Of a stretch of 64,000 nt of DNA, positions 47,443-55,420 are shown one piece after another. This DNA comes from Cystobacter ferrugineus (GTDB lineage Bacteria > Myxococcota > Myxococcia > Myxococcales > Myxococcaceae): assembly GCF_001887355.1 (NCBI RefSeq), contig NZ_MPIN01000007.1, positions 208,888 to 272,887 on the forward strand, written 5' to 3'. A program made the position numbers and the translations under genes. Each line of letters begins with the position of its first letter. The stretch's first letter is position 1. Below the pieces are notes generated by a model. It searched no databases. It saw only the letters and a list, made by a program, of their open reading frames with translations, and was not told the DNA's origin.

Positions 47443-48368
47443 TTAATCTGCGACACGGGGCTGCGGCGCGCCGAGGAGCAGAGCCCAGTGAGCTGGAGCG
47501 GCGAGTCCTGGGGAAAACCCGGCGAATCCAGCTACAAGTACGAGCCGGAGGGAGCGTTCATCAAGCCGGCAACGGACGTAGCACTCATCGGCCACGCATA
47601 CGCACCACGGGGGATACTACCGAGACATTGGTGGCCCTCCAGGTGGGAGCGTTGAAGAAGGTCGGCGAGTGGTGGGCGAACGCACTTGGTTCCGAAGCAT
47701 GGGCCGCGTAGGCATGACGAAGCCGCTGTCCTTCGAGACGATGCCCCTGGTTTGGGAGCGGGCCTTCGGTGGCTGGGACCGGACGGATTCGGGCAGGCCC
47801 TTCTTCGAGGAGCGCAACCCGGTGGGCACCGGCTTCCGCGCCAGCGCACGCCACTTCGAGGAGGGGCTGAGGCTCCCCAACCTAGAAAACCCCGAGCAAC
47901 CGTTACGTGAGTTCGTCCAGAAGGTAGTGCCCGTGTGGGCTTCGGATTCACCTCGCCGGAGTGGCAGCCACGCGCGGCACATGCGGGCACCTACGATGCT
48001 GCGTGAGAGAAGACGCGCAAGCCGCTGCTGCCCAGGAACTTCAACCGGCGCTTCTTCAACGGTGCGGCGCCGGGCCTCGTCGCCCCGGCTACCTGAAGGG
48101 AAACGAGCCAGTCGTCATCGTCAATGCTTCGACCACAGGCCGGCTCGCCTTCTCGCTCCCGGGCCAGGCTGCTCCAGCAGTGACGGTAGTGCGCGCGGAC
48201 GGTGGGCATGCGAAGCCCGAGATGTGCCTGGACACCATCATTCTCGACACGGACGCACAGCAGGTGCTGCTGCTATGGTGGGGACATGTGGTGCTCAGCG
48301 AATGCCTTCACGACGTGCGCGACCTGCACGTTACCGTGGAGGGCCTCTCAAGCCCGAAACAAGGCTGA
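47443..48368 (+). pseudogene. Decayed DUF2169 gene
   Basis: Pieces of a DUF2169 protein lie in order but in three frames: KPATDVALIGHAYAPRG (near 47563-47613), LVALQVGALKKV (next frame), KPLSFETMPLVWERAFGGWD through FEEGLRLPNLENPEQPL (47715-47905), and GYLKGNEPVVIVNASTTGRL to the end (from ~48090). That needs at least three frameshifts. The 5' end is missing at the MITE right border. DUF2169 proteins are type VI secretion effector-loading partners of PAAR/DUF4150 genes; this copy is dead. Confidence 0.8.
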
Positions 48369-48472
48369 GCAGCCTGACCTGCACGGTGTCGCCTTACTAG
48401 TGACTTCCTACCGGGTTCGCACTCACGCCCCGTAGCCCCGTGCGCTAGTCTCGTGCCTCGGAGGCGGACCCA

Positions 48473-48937
48473 ATGGCCGTCAACACCGGTGTGAACAAGA
48501 TGTCCGTAGTAACCAAGGACAGCAGCGGTACCTCCGTAGCATTTCCGGATGTGTGTAAGACTCCCTCCCCGGGAGGCCCTGTCCCAATCCCCTACCCCAA
48601 CGTGGCGAAGTCCTCGGACACCGCTAAGGGCACTAAGAAGGTGACGGTGGAGGGTAACCCCCTGTGCGTGAAGGACTCCAACTTCAGCACCAGCACTGGG
48701 GACGAGGCAGGGACGGCCGGCGGGGGCGTCGTGTCCTCTAAGACGAAGGGAAAAGCCGAGTTCGTCAACTTCTCCTTCGACGTGCAGGTGGAGGGAAAGA
48801 ACGTGGCCCGGGCCCTGGACCTGATGCTCCACAACGACAAAAATACGCCCCCTGCCCCCCTCATGCAGCCCCCAGTGATGGCGGCTGGTCAGGGCAAGGG
48901 CAAGTGCAACTGCTTGGTGTGCGAGAAGGAAGTGTAG
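48473..48937 (+). CDS. DUF4150 PAAR-like protein
   Basis: 154 aa. The PAAR-like DUF4150 signature is present: VCKTPSPGGPVPIPYPNVA then KGTKKVTVEGNPLCVKDSNF, with conserved His/Cys replaced or shifted. Such proteins cap the type VI spike and carry effectors. The C-terminus ends in CNCLVCEKEV, a Cys cluster that may bind metal. GGAGG precedes ATG 48473. Codon use (many GTA, GGT, CTA) is less biased than in the core genes, suggesting transfer. Confidence 0.85.
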   Translation: MAVNTGVNKMSVVTKDSSGTSVAFPDVCKTPSPGGPVPIPYPNVAKSSDTAKGTKKVTVEGNPLCVKDSNFSTSTGDEAGTAGGGVVSSKTKGKAEFVNFSFDVQVEGKNVARALDLMLHNDKNTPPAPLMQPPVMAAGQGKGKCNCLVCEKEV

Positions 48938-48978
48938 GCGTGGCCAGAACGCGGTCGTAGGTCGTAGGAGGATGACAA

Positions 48979-49518
48979 TTGGCATCACACGAACGGGACA
49001 CAGAGCACACCACGCCCAAGATTGAGGAGCGGATCCTCGGGACGCTTGTTGGCTGGGTCGCGGGCCCGGGCCGGCAAGGCACGGTAAAGGTTGACTTCGA
49101 AGGCAACCGCCACGGCCTACTGGAGGCCCGGCTCGTCACTGCCGTGGACGAGGCTGCGCTGAGGCAGGCCATCGAGCAGCGTCAGGGCGCAGTGCTCTGC
49201 TTCGAGCGTGGGGACCCATCGTGGCCAATCGTCCTCGGACTCCTCCAGACGGAGAGTAAGACCCCACTGCTGGATGAGTTGCTGCAGCCCCTGGGGTCGG
49301 AGGCGGCGGAAACGCAGGAGCCGGAACTCATCGCCAATGGGAGGCGTCTCTCTCTGGCCGGGCTGCTGGGAGGGGCTACCGACCAGCTTGAGTTCCGCTG
49401 CGGCAAGGCGAGCCTGATCCTCCGGCGCAACGGTCAGGTGCTGCTGCGAGGTGACAACGTTCTAGTCGACGCCGGGCAGATGCTCCGCTTGCGCGGGGGC
49501 AAGACGCAAATCAACTAG
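48979..49518 (+). CDS. DUF6484 domain protein, type VI secretion associated
   Basis: 179 aa. The DUF6484 core is ILGTLVGWVAGPGRQGTVKV then CFERGDPSWPIVLGLLQ; the C-terminus is beta-rich (LILRRNGQVLLRGDNVLV), like VgrG needle repeats. Start is TTG 48979, decided by a perfect AGGAGG at 48966-48971 with a 7-nt spacer. Members of this family accompany orphan PAAR/effector cassettes. It is between DUF4150 and the HEAT-like gene on the same strand. Confidence 0.75.
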   Translation: MASHERDTEHTTPKIEERILGTLVGWVAGPGRQGTVKVDFEGNRHGLLEARLVTAVDEAALRQAIEQRQGAVLCFERGDPSWPIVLGLLQTESKTPLLDELLQPLGSEAAETQEPELIANGRRLSLAGLLGGATDQLEFRCGKASLILRRNGQVLLRGDNVLVDAGQMLRLRGGKTQIN

Positions 49519-49528
49519 GCGAACCGCG

Positions 49529-49594
49529 ATGAATTACCTCCAAGCCGGCACTGCGGTCCGCAGCAACCGCATCTTCCTAGAAGGGACGGGCTGA
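49529..49594 (+). CDS. 21-codon ORF between effector-island genes (possible remnant)
   Basis: A 21-residue open frame starting MNYLQAGTAV and ending at a TGA that overlaps the next ATG (TGATG). It fills the gap between the DUF6484 and HEAT-like genes. It has no good ribosome site and may be a leftover of a larger gene or a coupling leader. Low support. Confidence 0.2.
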   Translation: MNYLQAGTAVRSNRIFLEGTG

Positions 49595-50913
49595 TGGCCG
49601 CCCCTCCGCCATATCACGCGCTCCCCATCTCCTGGGACATGCTGGAGACGCACCTCGACGAGTCCTGCTTCCTATGGGGGCAGTGGCGGCGTTCCCTCGT
49701 GGCGCCGGACCATGTTCTGGAGGAAGTGGCCGAGTTGGAGGGGCGGCTCCTGGCCCACGTGGACGCGCTCGTCCTGGCGGGGCCCCAGGTGGCGTCCCGG
49801 CTGCTGGTGCCTGTGCTTTGCCAGGACGATGAGCCGGGCAGGGTGGAGTGCGCCGCGCTCGCGCTGCTGCTCCAGGAGGATGCCCCGGAGGTGGCGCTGC
49901 GAAGTGTCCTCCAGGCGTTTCTGGAGGGGGAGTCTGGCCCGCGTGACGGCATCCGCCGTGCGCTGCGACTCGCGGGCGGGACGAGCCTGAAGACCCAACT
50001 GCGCACCATGCTGGAGTCCGCGCGTTCTCCCCCGGTGCTTGCCGCCATCTTGGACGTGTTGGGGGCTTGGCACGTGGACATAGGGCCCGGACTGACCACG
50101 CTGCTCACGCACGAGTCTTCTGAGGTGAGAGCTGCGGCGTTCCGCTGTGTGAACGCCTTTCCGGCTCGCATGCCCGATAAAGCCCTGGAACTCGGGCTGC
50201 GCTCCGCGCTGGTGGAGGTGGGCGAGGCTGCGCTGGAGGCGGGGCTCATCGGAGGCAACCGCTTGGCGTGGCTGGAGTGCCGCCGGCAGGTAGCAGAACG
50301 CGGGCCCCTCTGCGGAATGGCCATGCGGGCCCTAGCCATCGCGGGAGGGGCCTCCCACCAGCGCCTACTGTTCGAGGCCCTGGAGAACCCCCCCACTCGC
50401 CGGGATGCATTGAGGGCGTTTGGCCTGCTCGGCACGGTGGACGCCGCTCGGATCTGCCTAGCGTTGATGCGGGAGCAGCCCTGGGCGCCGCTCGCCGCAG
50501 AAGCGTTCTCGATGATCACCGGTCGGGTAATGGAGTCCACTGCCGGCTCGCGGGAGGCTGACGACGAGGACCCGGAAGAGCCCTCCACGCAGTACAACCC
50601 GGAGGAGGACCTTCCCCTGCCGGAGGTCTCGGCGGTGGAGGCATGGTGGACGGAGCAGGCTAGACGGTTCGAGCCCACGGCCCGCTATGTCCATGGCCAG
50701 CCCATCGGACAGGAGGCCCTGCTGGATGCCCTGAAGGACGGGTCCATGTACCGTCGGCGCGCACTCGCGCCGGTGCTGGAACTGCGGACCCGGGGAGAGC
50801 TGAGAATAACCATGGACACGTGGACACGAGTGCAACGCGCTCAGATGGAGGCCGCACGACGGCTGCCCGCGACGCGATTCTCCCGCTCGCTGGAAGGAGG
50901 CGCTTATGGCTGA
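49594..50913 (+). CDS. TIGR02270-family HEAT-like protein
   Basis: 439 aa all-helical protein with HEAT-like repeats (ECAALALLLQEDAPEVAL, DALRAFGLLGTVDAARICL, RRRALAPVLELRTRGELRI), matching the TIGR02270 family, found beside type VI secretion/PAAR genes. The role is probably as an adaptor or scaffold. The C-terminus has an acidic stretch (DDEDPEEPSTQYNPEEDLPLP). The next ORF overlaps its 3' end. Confidence 0.78.
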   Translation: MAAPPPYHALPISWDMLETHLDESCFLWGQWRRSLVAPDHVLEEVAELEGRLLAHVDALVLAGPQVASRLLVPVLCQDDEPGRVECAALALLLQEDAPEVALRSVLQAFLEGESGPRDGIRRALRLAGGTSLKTQLRTMLESARSPPVLAAILDVLGAWHVDIGPGLTTLLTHESSEVRAAAFRCVNAFPARMPDKALELGLRSALVEVGEAALEAGLIGGNRLAWLECRRQVAERGPLCGMAMRALAIAGGASHQRLLFEALENPPTRRDALRAFGLLGTVDAARICLALMREQPWAPLAAEAFSMITGRVMESTAGSREADDEDPEEPSTQYNPEEDLPLPEVSAVEAWWTEQARRFEPTARYVHGQPIGQEALLDALKDGSMYRRRALAPVLELRTRGELRITMDTWTRVQRAQMEAARRLPATRFSRSLEGGAYG

Positions 50914-50956
50914 CCGAGCGTATGCAGGCGACGCCAGCAGGCGGGGGGGGGCGTGA
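50906..50956 (+). CDS. 16-residue ORF ending at a poly-G tract
   Basis: ATG 50906 has an excellent AAGGAGG (50894-50900, 5-nt spacer), yet the frame stops after 16 codons (MADRAYAGDASRRGGA). The stop overlaps the GTG of the ketosynthase-like gene. A run of nine Gs (50943-50951) lies just before; one extra G would fuse the well-initiated ATG to the downstream frame. It is either a true start with a frameshift (sequencing or slippage) or a coupling leader. Confidence 0.3.
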   Translation: MADRAYAGDASRRGGA

Positions 50957-52071
50957 AGGTGCTCATCGGGGGACTTGGGATGGCCTCATGCCTCGGGCCG
51001 GCGGTTCCAGCCTGTGCCGCGTTCCGGGCCAACCTGCTGAGGCCCACTCCCGCCATTGAGACAGAGTTCGCCCTGCCTGGGGACGAGGAACCCCGGCCTG
51101 TGACCATCTGTGCCCTGCCGGTGGCGACTTTCGGGTTCTCGGGAGTTGGCAGGCTCGTCGCGCTCGCGTGCGAGGTGCTCAAGGATTTGTGGTCCCGGGT
51201 AGACCTGGAGGCGCTCGGACCGGAAACGGGCTTCTACTTGGCCTTGCCTGATCCCTGGGAGCGAGGGCTGGACCTGGGCGAGCCGGATGACACAGTGGCG
51301 CGGCGCATCGACACGCTGGGGACGCGCGTGCTGCAGTCCAGTCTGCGCAACATGAGACTGAGCTGGAAGGGACCACAGCGCTTCTTCGGGGGCGGCAATG
51401 TGGCCTTCGCACAGGCTCTGCACGCGGCCCATACCGAGTTGCAGCGCTGCGGACTCCGCTCGTGCGTGGTGATGGGGTTGGACTGCCTAGTCGAGGAGCC
51501 GACTCTCCAATCGCTCGCGAATGACGAGCGGCTGAAGACGCCGGACCATCCCGTGGGGCTAACTCCCGGAGAAGCGGGCGCGGCGCTGCTGTTGACCCTC
51601 GACCGGCCGACACAACCACTTCAAGAAGCGGCCCGGGTGGTGTTGCAAGCGGTGCGGCTGGCCCACGAGCCCTACCCCCGGGGCTCCGATAGGCCCTCGG
51701 ATGGCCGGGCTCTGGCGGGGTGCGCGCAGGAGGTGCTCGCAGCGGCCGGTCCGGTCCGGTCGCCGCCCCTGCTCGTGAGCGACCACAATGGAGAGGAGGG
51801 GCGCGCCCGGGAATGGGGAATGGTGCTACTACGCCTGCGCGAGATGTCTCCTGCGCTGGAGGGGTCCCCGGCTTGGTTCCCATCCATCGGCTTCGGAGAC
51901 GTGGGGGCCGCCACGGGGGCAGTCGCGGCCTGCGTGGCCGCCCGGGGGTTGCAGCGGGGATATGCCCTGTCCTCTACCTGCCTCATCATGTCCAGTGCGG
52001 ACGATGCAGGACGGGCAGCGATTCTTTTGGAGGCCGAGCCTTCACACCATTCCAGGGGAACTGCTTCATGA
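50953..52071 (+). CDS. Ketosynthase-fold protein, probably inactive, in the effector island
   Basis: 372 aa thiolase/ketosynthase-like fold: KVLIGGLGMASCLGPAVPACAAFRA at the N-terminus, CVVMGLDCLVEEPTL, RLKTPDHPVGLTPGEAGAALLL and GDVGAATGAVAACVAARGL at the C-terminal half. The usual nucleophile motif (TACSS-type) is not visible; FFGGGNVAFAQAL stands in that region, so it is likely a pseudoenzyme. Such proteins recur in type VI effector cassettes. It starts with GTG 50953, without its own clear ribosome site; the next gene overlaps it by 4 nt (ATGA). Confidence 0.7.
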   Translation: MKVLIGGLGMASCLGPAVPACAAFRANLLRPTPAIETEFALPGDEEPRPVTICALPVATFGFSGVGRLVALACEVLKDLWSRVDLEALGPETGFYLALPDPWERGLDLGEPDDTVARRIDTLGTRVLQSSLRNMRLSWKGPQRFFGGGNVAFAQALHAAHTELQRCGLRSCVVMGLDCLVEEPTLQSLANDERLKTPDHPVGLTPGEAGAALLLTLDRPTQPLQEAARVVLQAVRLAHEPYPRGSDRPSDGRALAGCAQEVLAAAGPVRSPPLLVSDHNGEEGRAREWGMVLLRLREMSPALEGSPAWFPSIGFGDVGAATGAVAACVAARGLQRGYALSSTCLIMSSADDAGRAAILLEAEPSHHSRGTAS

Positions 52072-52943
52072 CGACCCTTGACTCCCGGTACGAACCCAAC
52101 ACGGAGCTGGCTCAGCGGCTCAATGCCCTCTATCAGCGCAGCCTGAAGCGCAAGGACGCTGCCCGGACCGCAGCAAAGGAGGAGGCCAAGAAGAACAAGC
52201 CGAAGAAGGGCAAGAAGAAGGCCGAGACCTCACCTCCCGACGGACACCTCGACCCTAACGCGCCGCTCAATGGGGTGCTGGCTAAGGGCGACAACTATGC
52301 GCGCCGGGGCTATACGTACATCAAGAGTCAAGACGGACGGGGCGTGTACCGGAATTTCGACCACGCCCACCTGAACGAAATCCGGGACATGGTGAAGGAG
52401 CGGGCGGAGTTCCCGGAGGGGCCGAAAGAGAACTTCAACCCCACCTACACCCAGCAGCACCCGTACGCGTGGGCAGCCCACCACATGCTGCCGGGCTCAG
52501 CCTTCTATTACGAGACGAAGGACGGCAAGCCCGCGTTCACGTACAAGCAGATCCGCTTGCTGTTGATGTCCGACTATAACATCAACCACGGACACAACAT
52601 CATCATGCTGCCCGTGGAGGACTGGGCCGTTCCAGTCCACTCCCTCATCTGCCATCCCAGCGACCACGAGGCCTATACGCTGAAGGTCATGGACGAGATG
52701 CGAAAGGTATCAAAGCGCCTCCAGGAGGTCATCGACTCGGGAGAGCCTCATGGCAACCTGCCTGAGACAGTGTTCGAGGCGTTGAAGAAGTTGGAGGAGC
52801 AGTTCTGGAATTTCCTGACCAAGCTCAGCCGCCTTCTGGTGGCCGCCAAGGTCTCTGGTGTGCGGTACGTTGGCCCTGGCTCCGAGCACGTGCGGTACGC
52901 CAACAAGGATGGAACCCCCTACGAATGGGGCAGTCTCTGGTAG
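52068..52943 (+). CDS. AHH-domain nuclease toxin
   Basis: 291 aa. The AHH motif of the HNH/ENDO VII-like nuclease toxins is clear: AWAAHHMLPGSAFYY near residue 140, then DYNINHGHNIIMLP and VPVHSLICHPSDHEAYT, which supply the metal-binding His cluster. The N-terminal ~60 residues are Lys-rich (KEEAKKNKPKKGKKK) and may dock to carrier proteins; no signal peptide, as expected of a type VI cargo. It overlaps the ketosynthase-like gene (ATGA) and is followed 12 nt later by the immunity gene. Predicted target: DNA or RNA in competitors. Confidence 0.8.
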   Translation: MTTLDSRYEPNTELAQRLNALYQRSLKRKDAARTAAKEEAKKNKPKKGKKKAETSPPDGHLDPNAPLNGVLAKGDNYARRGYTYIKSQDGRGVYRNFDHAHLNEIRDMVKERAEFPEGPKENFNPTYTQQHPYAWAAHHMLPGSAFYYETKDGKPAFTYKQIRLLLMSDYNINHGHNIIMLPVEDWAVPVHSLICHPSDHEAYTLKVMDEMRKVSKRLQEVIDSGEPHGNLPETVFEALKKLEEQFWNFLTKLSRLLVAAKVSGVRYVGPGSEHVRYANKDGTPYEWGSLW

Positions 52944-52955
52944 GAAGCGACACAT

Positions 52956-53540
52956 ATGAACTACTGGGTATTGAAGGCTGAGTCGGCGGATGGGGCTATC
53001 ATCGACGCGCTGCCCAAGGACAGCCCCACCAATTGGAAGTTCAGCAAAGGGGAGCCGCTGGCGCGGCAGTTCCCGGCGGGGGGCAAGGTCTCGTTCTCCG
53101 ACCACTTCCCGGACCGGCGCAAGCTGTACGACTTCGTCCGCAACACGGTGGGCGTGTTGCTGGTGTCCTCCCGGGTGAGGCAGGTGCTGGAGGAGCTGCA
53201 TGTGGACAACGTGGAGTTCTTGCCTATCACCATGTGCGATCATCAGTGGAATTCGGTGGGTGAGGGCTATGGCCTTCTCAATGTCCTAGGCTCCCAAGAT
53301 GTCATCGACATGAAGAAGTCGGATTACGACATCGATCCCATCACGAAGAGGGAGATCACCCGCTTGGGTAACTTGGTGCTTACGAAGGACAGCATCGACC
53401 CGAAGGCAGACCTGTTCCGCGCCAGGAACATGATGGAGCTAATTCTCATTTCGGACCGCGTCCGCGAGGCCTTCATCAAGGCGGGGCTGACGGGGTTCAA
53501 AGCGCACCCCGCCGAAGGCTTCGACGACATGTTCGCTTGA
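52956..53540 (+). CDS. Imm11 (DUF1629)-family immunity protein
   Basis: 194 aa, soluble, no signal. It fits the Imm11/DUF1629 pattern: MNYWVLKAE at the start, GVLLVSSRVRQVLEEL, VEFLPITMCDHQ, YGLLNVLGSQDVIDMKKSDYD, FRARNMMELILISDRVREAF and a C-terminal GFKAHP. Located 12 nt after the AHH toxin, it is the natural cognate immunity protein; cognacy is inferred from position. Confidence 0.75.
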   Translation: MNYWVLKAESADGAIIDALPKDSPTNWKFSKGEPLARQFPAGGKVSFSDHFPDRRKLYDFVRNTVGVLLVSSRVRQVLEELHVDNVEFLPITMCDHQWNSVGEGYGLLNVLGSQDVIDMKKSDYDIDPITKREITRLGNLVLTKDSIDPKADLFRARNMMELILISDRVREAFIKAGLTGFKAHPAEGFDDMFA

Positions 53541-53571
53541 GCCTCTCGGGCATTACGCGGAAGGAGGCGGC

Positions 53572-54354
53572 TTGACACGGCTTGCAGCACTCAGGGAGGA
53601 CTCGGGACGGGCCATTCAGCGCCTGATCCATCAGGTCGAGCCCGCAGTGGGGCGTGATGCGCTCGTGCGCGACGTGGAAGAGCTCTGTCTGCACTTCCAC
53701 GTTGTCGCCGTCGCCACCTTGCTGGTGGACGGCAACCCACAGGGCTTCTTTCTCAACCTGTGCCGGGCCGCAGAGAACTGGAGGCGGCTGCTGAAGTTCC
53801 TTCACATCAAGGCGCTACCCTTGCCCGCCTCCAGGCACACCGAGCCCCTGCTCGGGGCAGCCGCCTCGGGGCACTGGGAATTGGCGCGGCAGGTGGCGGA
53901 ACTATCCGAAACACGCTGGCTCCCGGAGGAGGAGTACCGCACCGAGCATGCCCGGTCCCAGCTCCTCCACGCCCTGATTGCTCCGGGCACGAAAGAGGCC
54001 GTCCTCCCCAGGCTCGAATCCCTGGAGGCATTAGGCGGGGAGAAGGACACGGACCTCGCTGCCTGCGCCAGGACCCTTCTAGACGGTGATGGCGCCGCCT
54101 TCACCGAGGCGTTCCGGCACGCGGGACTCGTCCACGGCGAGGGCATAGAAAGGCGCGCGAAGCTGTTCACGACGCCGGTGACGCGCTTCGCACCCCGGCG
54201 AGCCATCTGGCTGGAGGGGCTCGCCCTGCTCAGACTCACCGAACGCGCTGGCATCGCGACCTACGAGGAGCACTTCCGCTATTGCCCCCCGCTGGCCCGC
54301 CTGCCCATGACGGAGACCTACCGCGGCGACTGGGTCGTCTCCCTGGCACCGTGA
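53572..54354 (+). CDS. Imm49-family immunity protein
   Basis: 260 aa helical protein resembling Imm49: LHFHVVAVATLLVDGNPQGFF, FLHIKALPLPASRHTEPLLGAAASGHW and RRAIWLEGLALLRLTERAGI. TTG 53572 is the start, decided by AAGGAGG at 53561-53567. It is a second immunity gene next to the AHH toxin. Either it protects against a different, lost toxin (orphan immunity) or the pair act together. Confidence 0.7.
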   Translation: MTRLAALREDSGRAIQRLIHQVEPAVGRDALVRDVEELCLHFHVVAVATLLVDGNPQGFFLNLCRAAENWRRLLKFLHIKALPLPASRHTEPLLGAAASGHWELARQVAELSETRWLPEEEYRTEHARSQLLHALIAPGTKEAVLPRLESLEALGGEKDTDLAACARTLLDGDGAAFTEAFRHAGLVHGEGIERRAKLFTTPVTRFAPRRAIWLEGLALLRLTERAGIATYEEHFRYCPPLARLPMTETYRGDWVVSLAP

Positions 54355-54447
54355 GCGGCCGCGCCGCAGTTGCAGGGGGTCAACCGGGCAGCAACGCCAC
54401 CTCTTGCGACTACGGCCTGCTCAGCGCGCGAGCGGGCACGGTGAGGA

Positions 54448-54834
54448 AGCTTCAATGTGTGGGGCTTCCAACTCGTCTACCGCGAGGTGGAGACCCAGCA
54501 TATGGCGCACTTCGGCGCCGAGCACTAGCCGCGCAAGCTCTTCCTCGGAGATGAAGGCCACTTCTGGTCCGGGAACTTCCCGGAGACTTTCGATCGGCAC
54601 GACATCGACGAGCGGGCTGTCCCGGCGGTCGGTGGTTACCTGGGTGAGATCCTGGTGCGTCACCTCGGCGGGAAATGGATACCGCGCAAGAAACTCGGGG
54701 AGACACAGGTGCTCGTGGGCAACCGCGTCTGGTTTCCCTTCGTCCGGGCTCACCGGTACCTGCGCTCCCGCCAGTCGCTGTTGGATCATTCCCTCACTCA
54801 GCTCTACCGCGTGGCCGAGCGCCATCGTTCCTGA
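54448..54834 (+). pseudogene. Broken gene of unknown family
   Basis: A + strand frame from 54448 reads SFNVWGFQLVYREVETQH, then GEILVRHLGGKWIPRKKLG and GNRVWFPFVRAHRYLRSRQ, ending RVAERHRS. It contains an in-frame TAG at 54526-54528 and lacks a 5' part, because an in-frame TGA at 54442 precedes it. Protein-like sequence continues on both sides of the stop, so it is a nonsense/truncation remnant. It closes the effector island on the right; the product was probably soluble and of unknown function. Confidence 0.55.
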
Positions 54835-54947
54835 CGCTGGACGTGGGGCTCCGCGCGTGGACGTGGTGCGTGGGCCTCGTTCCTCGGGGAGGGTCTGGCA
54901 GGGCTTCTGCACAGGAGCCCGGGAACCTGTTCTTCCCGAGGAGCCCC

Positions 54948-55391
54948 ATGCCGCGTCTGTTCTTCCTGTGGTGTCTGCTGTTCATCCCGCTCGGGTGTGA
55001 GGCCTCTCGTCAGGAGTGGCTCGGCCTCTACGAGATGACTGGCATCGTCCACTACAGCATCCCAGGGTTGGGCCACCTGTCCTCACCCGTGTTGGCGACC
55101 TGGCGCGTGTCGGAGGGGACTGCCGTGGAGCTTCTCCTCTCCGACGTGGCGGGTGGGTGTTCCCTGAGCGCCCACGTCGAGGAGGGACGAGCCCTGCTCG
55201 AACCCGGAACCTCGTGCTCCTGGAGCGAGAACGGCGTCCTCTTCTCCCTCTCCGCGGTGCGTGGTTCGGTCGTGCTCGCGGACGGCCAGGGCCGCTTCGA
55301 GATGGCGGGCCGGGTGACGGCCACGACCCGGGGACAGCTCTACCCGGGAGAGTTCATCCAGAACGCCACGCTGACCCGCGTGGGGCCGTAG
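54948..55391 (+). CDS. Hypothetical lipoprotein
   Basis: 147 aa. Lipobox FIPLGCEAS after a short signal; the mature part is a beta-rich domain with two Cys (GGCSLSAHVEE and TSCSWSENGV) likely disulphide linked, about the size of a lipocalin-like or META-type fold, but no family is recognised. GAGGAG precedes ATG 54948. Its stop overlaps the arm of a hairpin shared with the convergent gene. Confidence 0.6.
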   Translation: MPRLFFLWCLLFIPLGCEASRQEWLGLYEMTGIVHYSIPGLGHLSSPVLATWRVSEGTAVELLLSDVAGGCSLSAHVEEGRALLEPGTSCSWSENGVLFSLSAVRGSVVLADGQGRFEMAGRVTATTRGQLYPGEFIQNATLTRVGP

Positions 55392-55420
55392 TCCCGCGGG
55401 TCCATGAGCGCCCGGGACTA
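55389..55420. terminator. Hairpin spanning both convergent stop codons
   Basis: TAGTCCCG (55389-55396) / CGGGACTA (55413-55420), 8-bp perfect stem and 16-nt loop. The left arm contains the TAG stop of the + gene and the right arm contains part of the - gene's stop. Confidence 0.35.

Noticed and set aside
54421-54912. 163-residue open frame on the - strand over the broken gene
   Set aside because: The + strand frame reads as plausible protein (GEILVRHLGGKW, RVWFPFVRAHRY); the - strand frame has no recognisable features.
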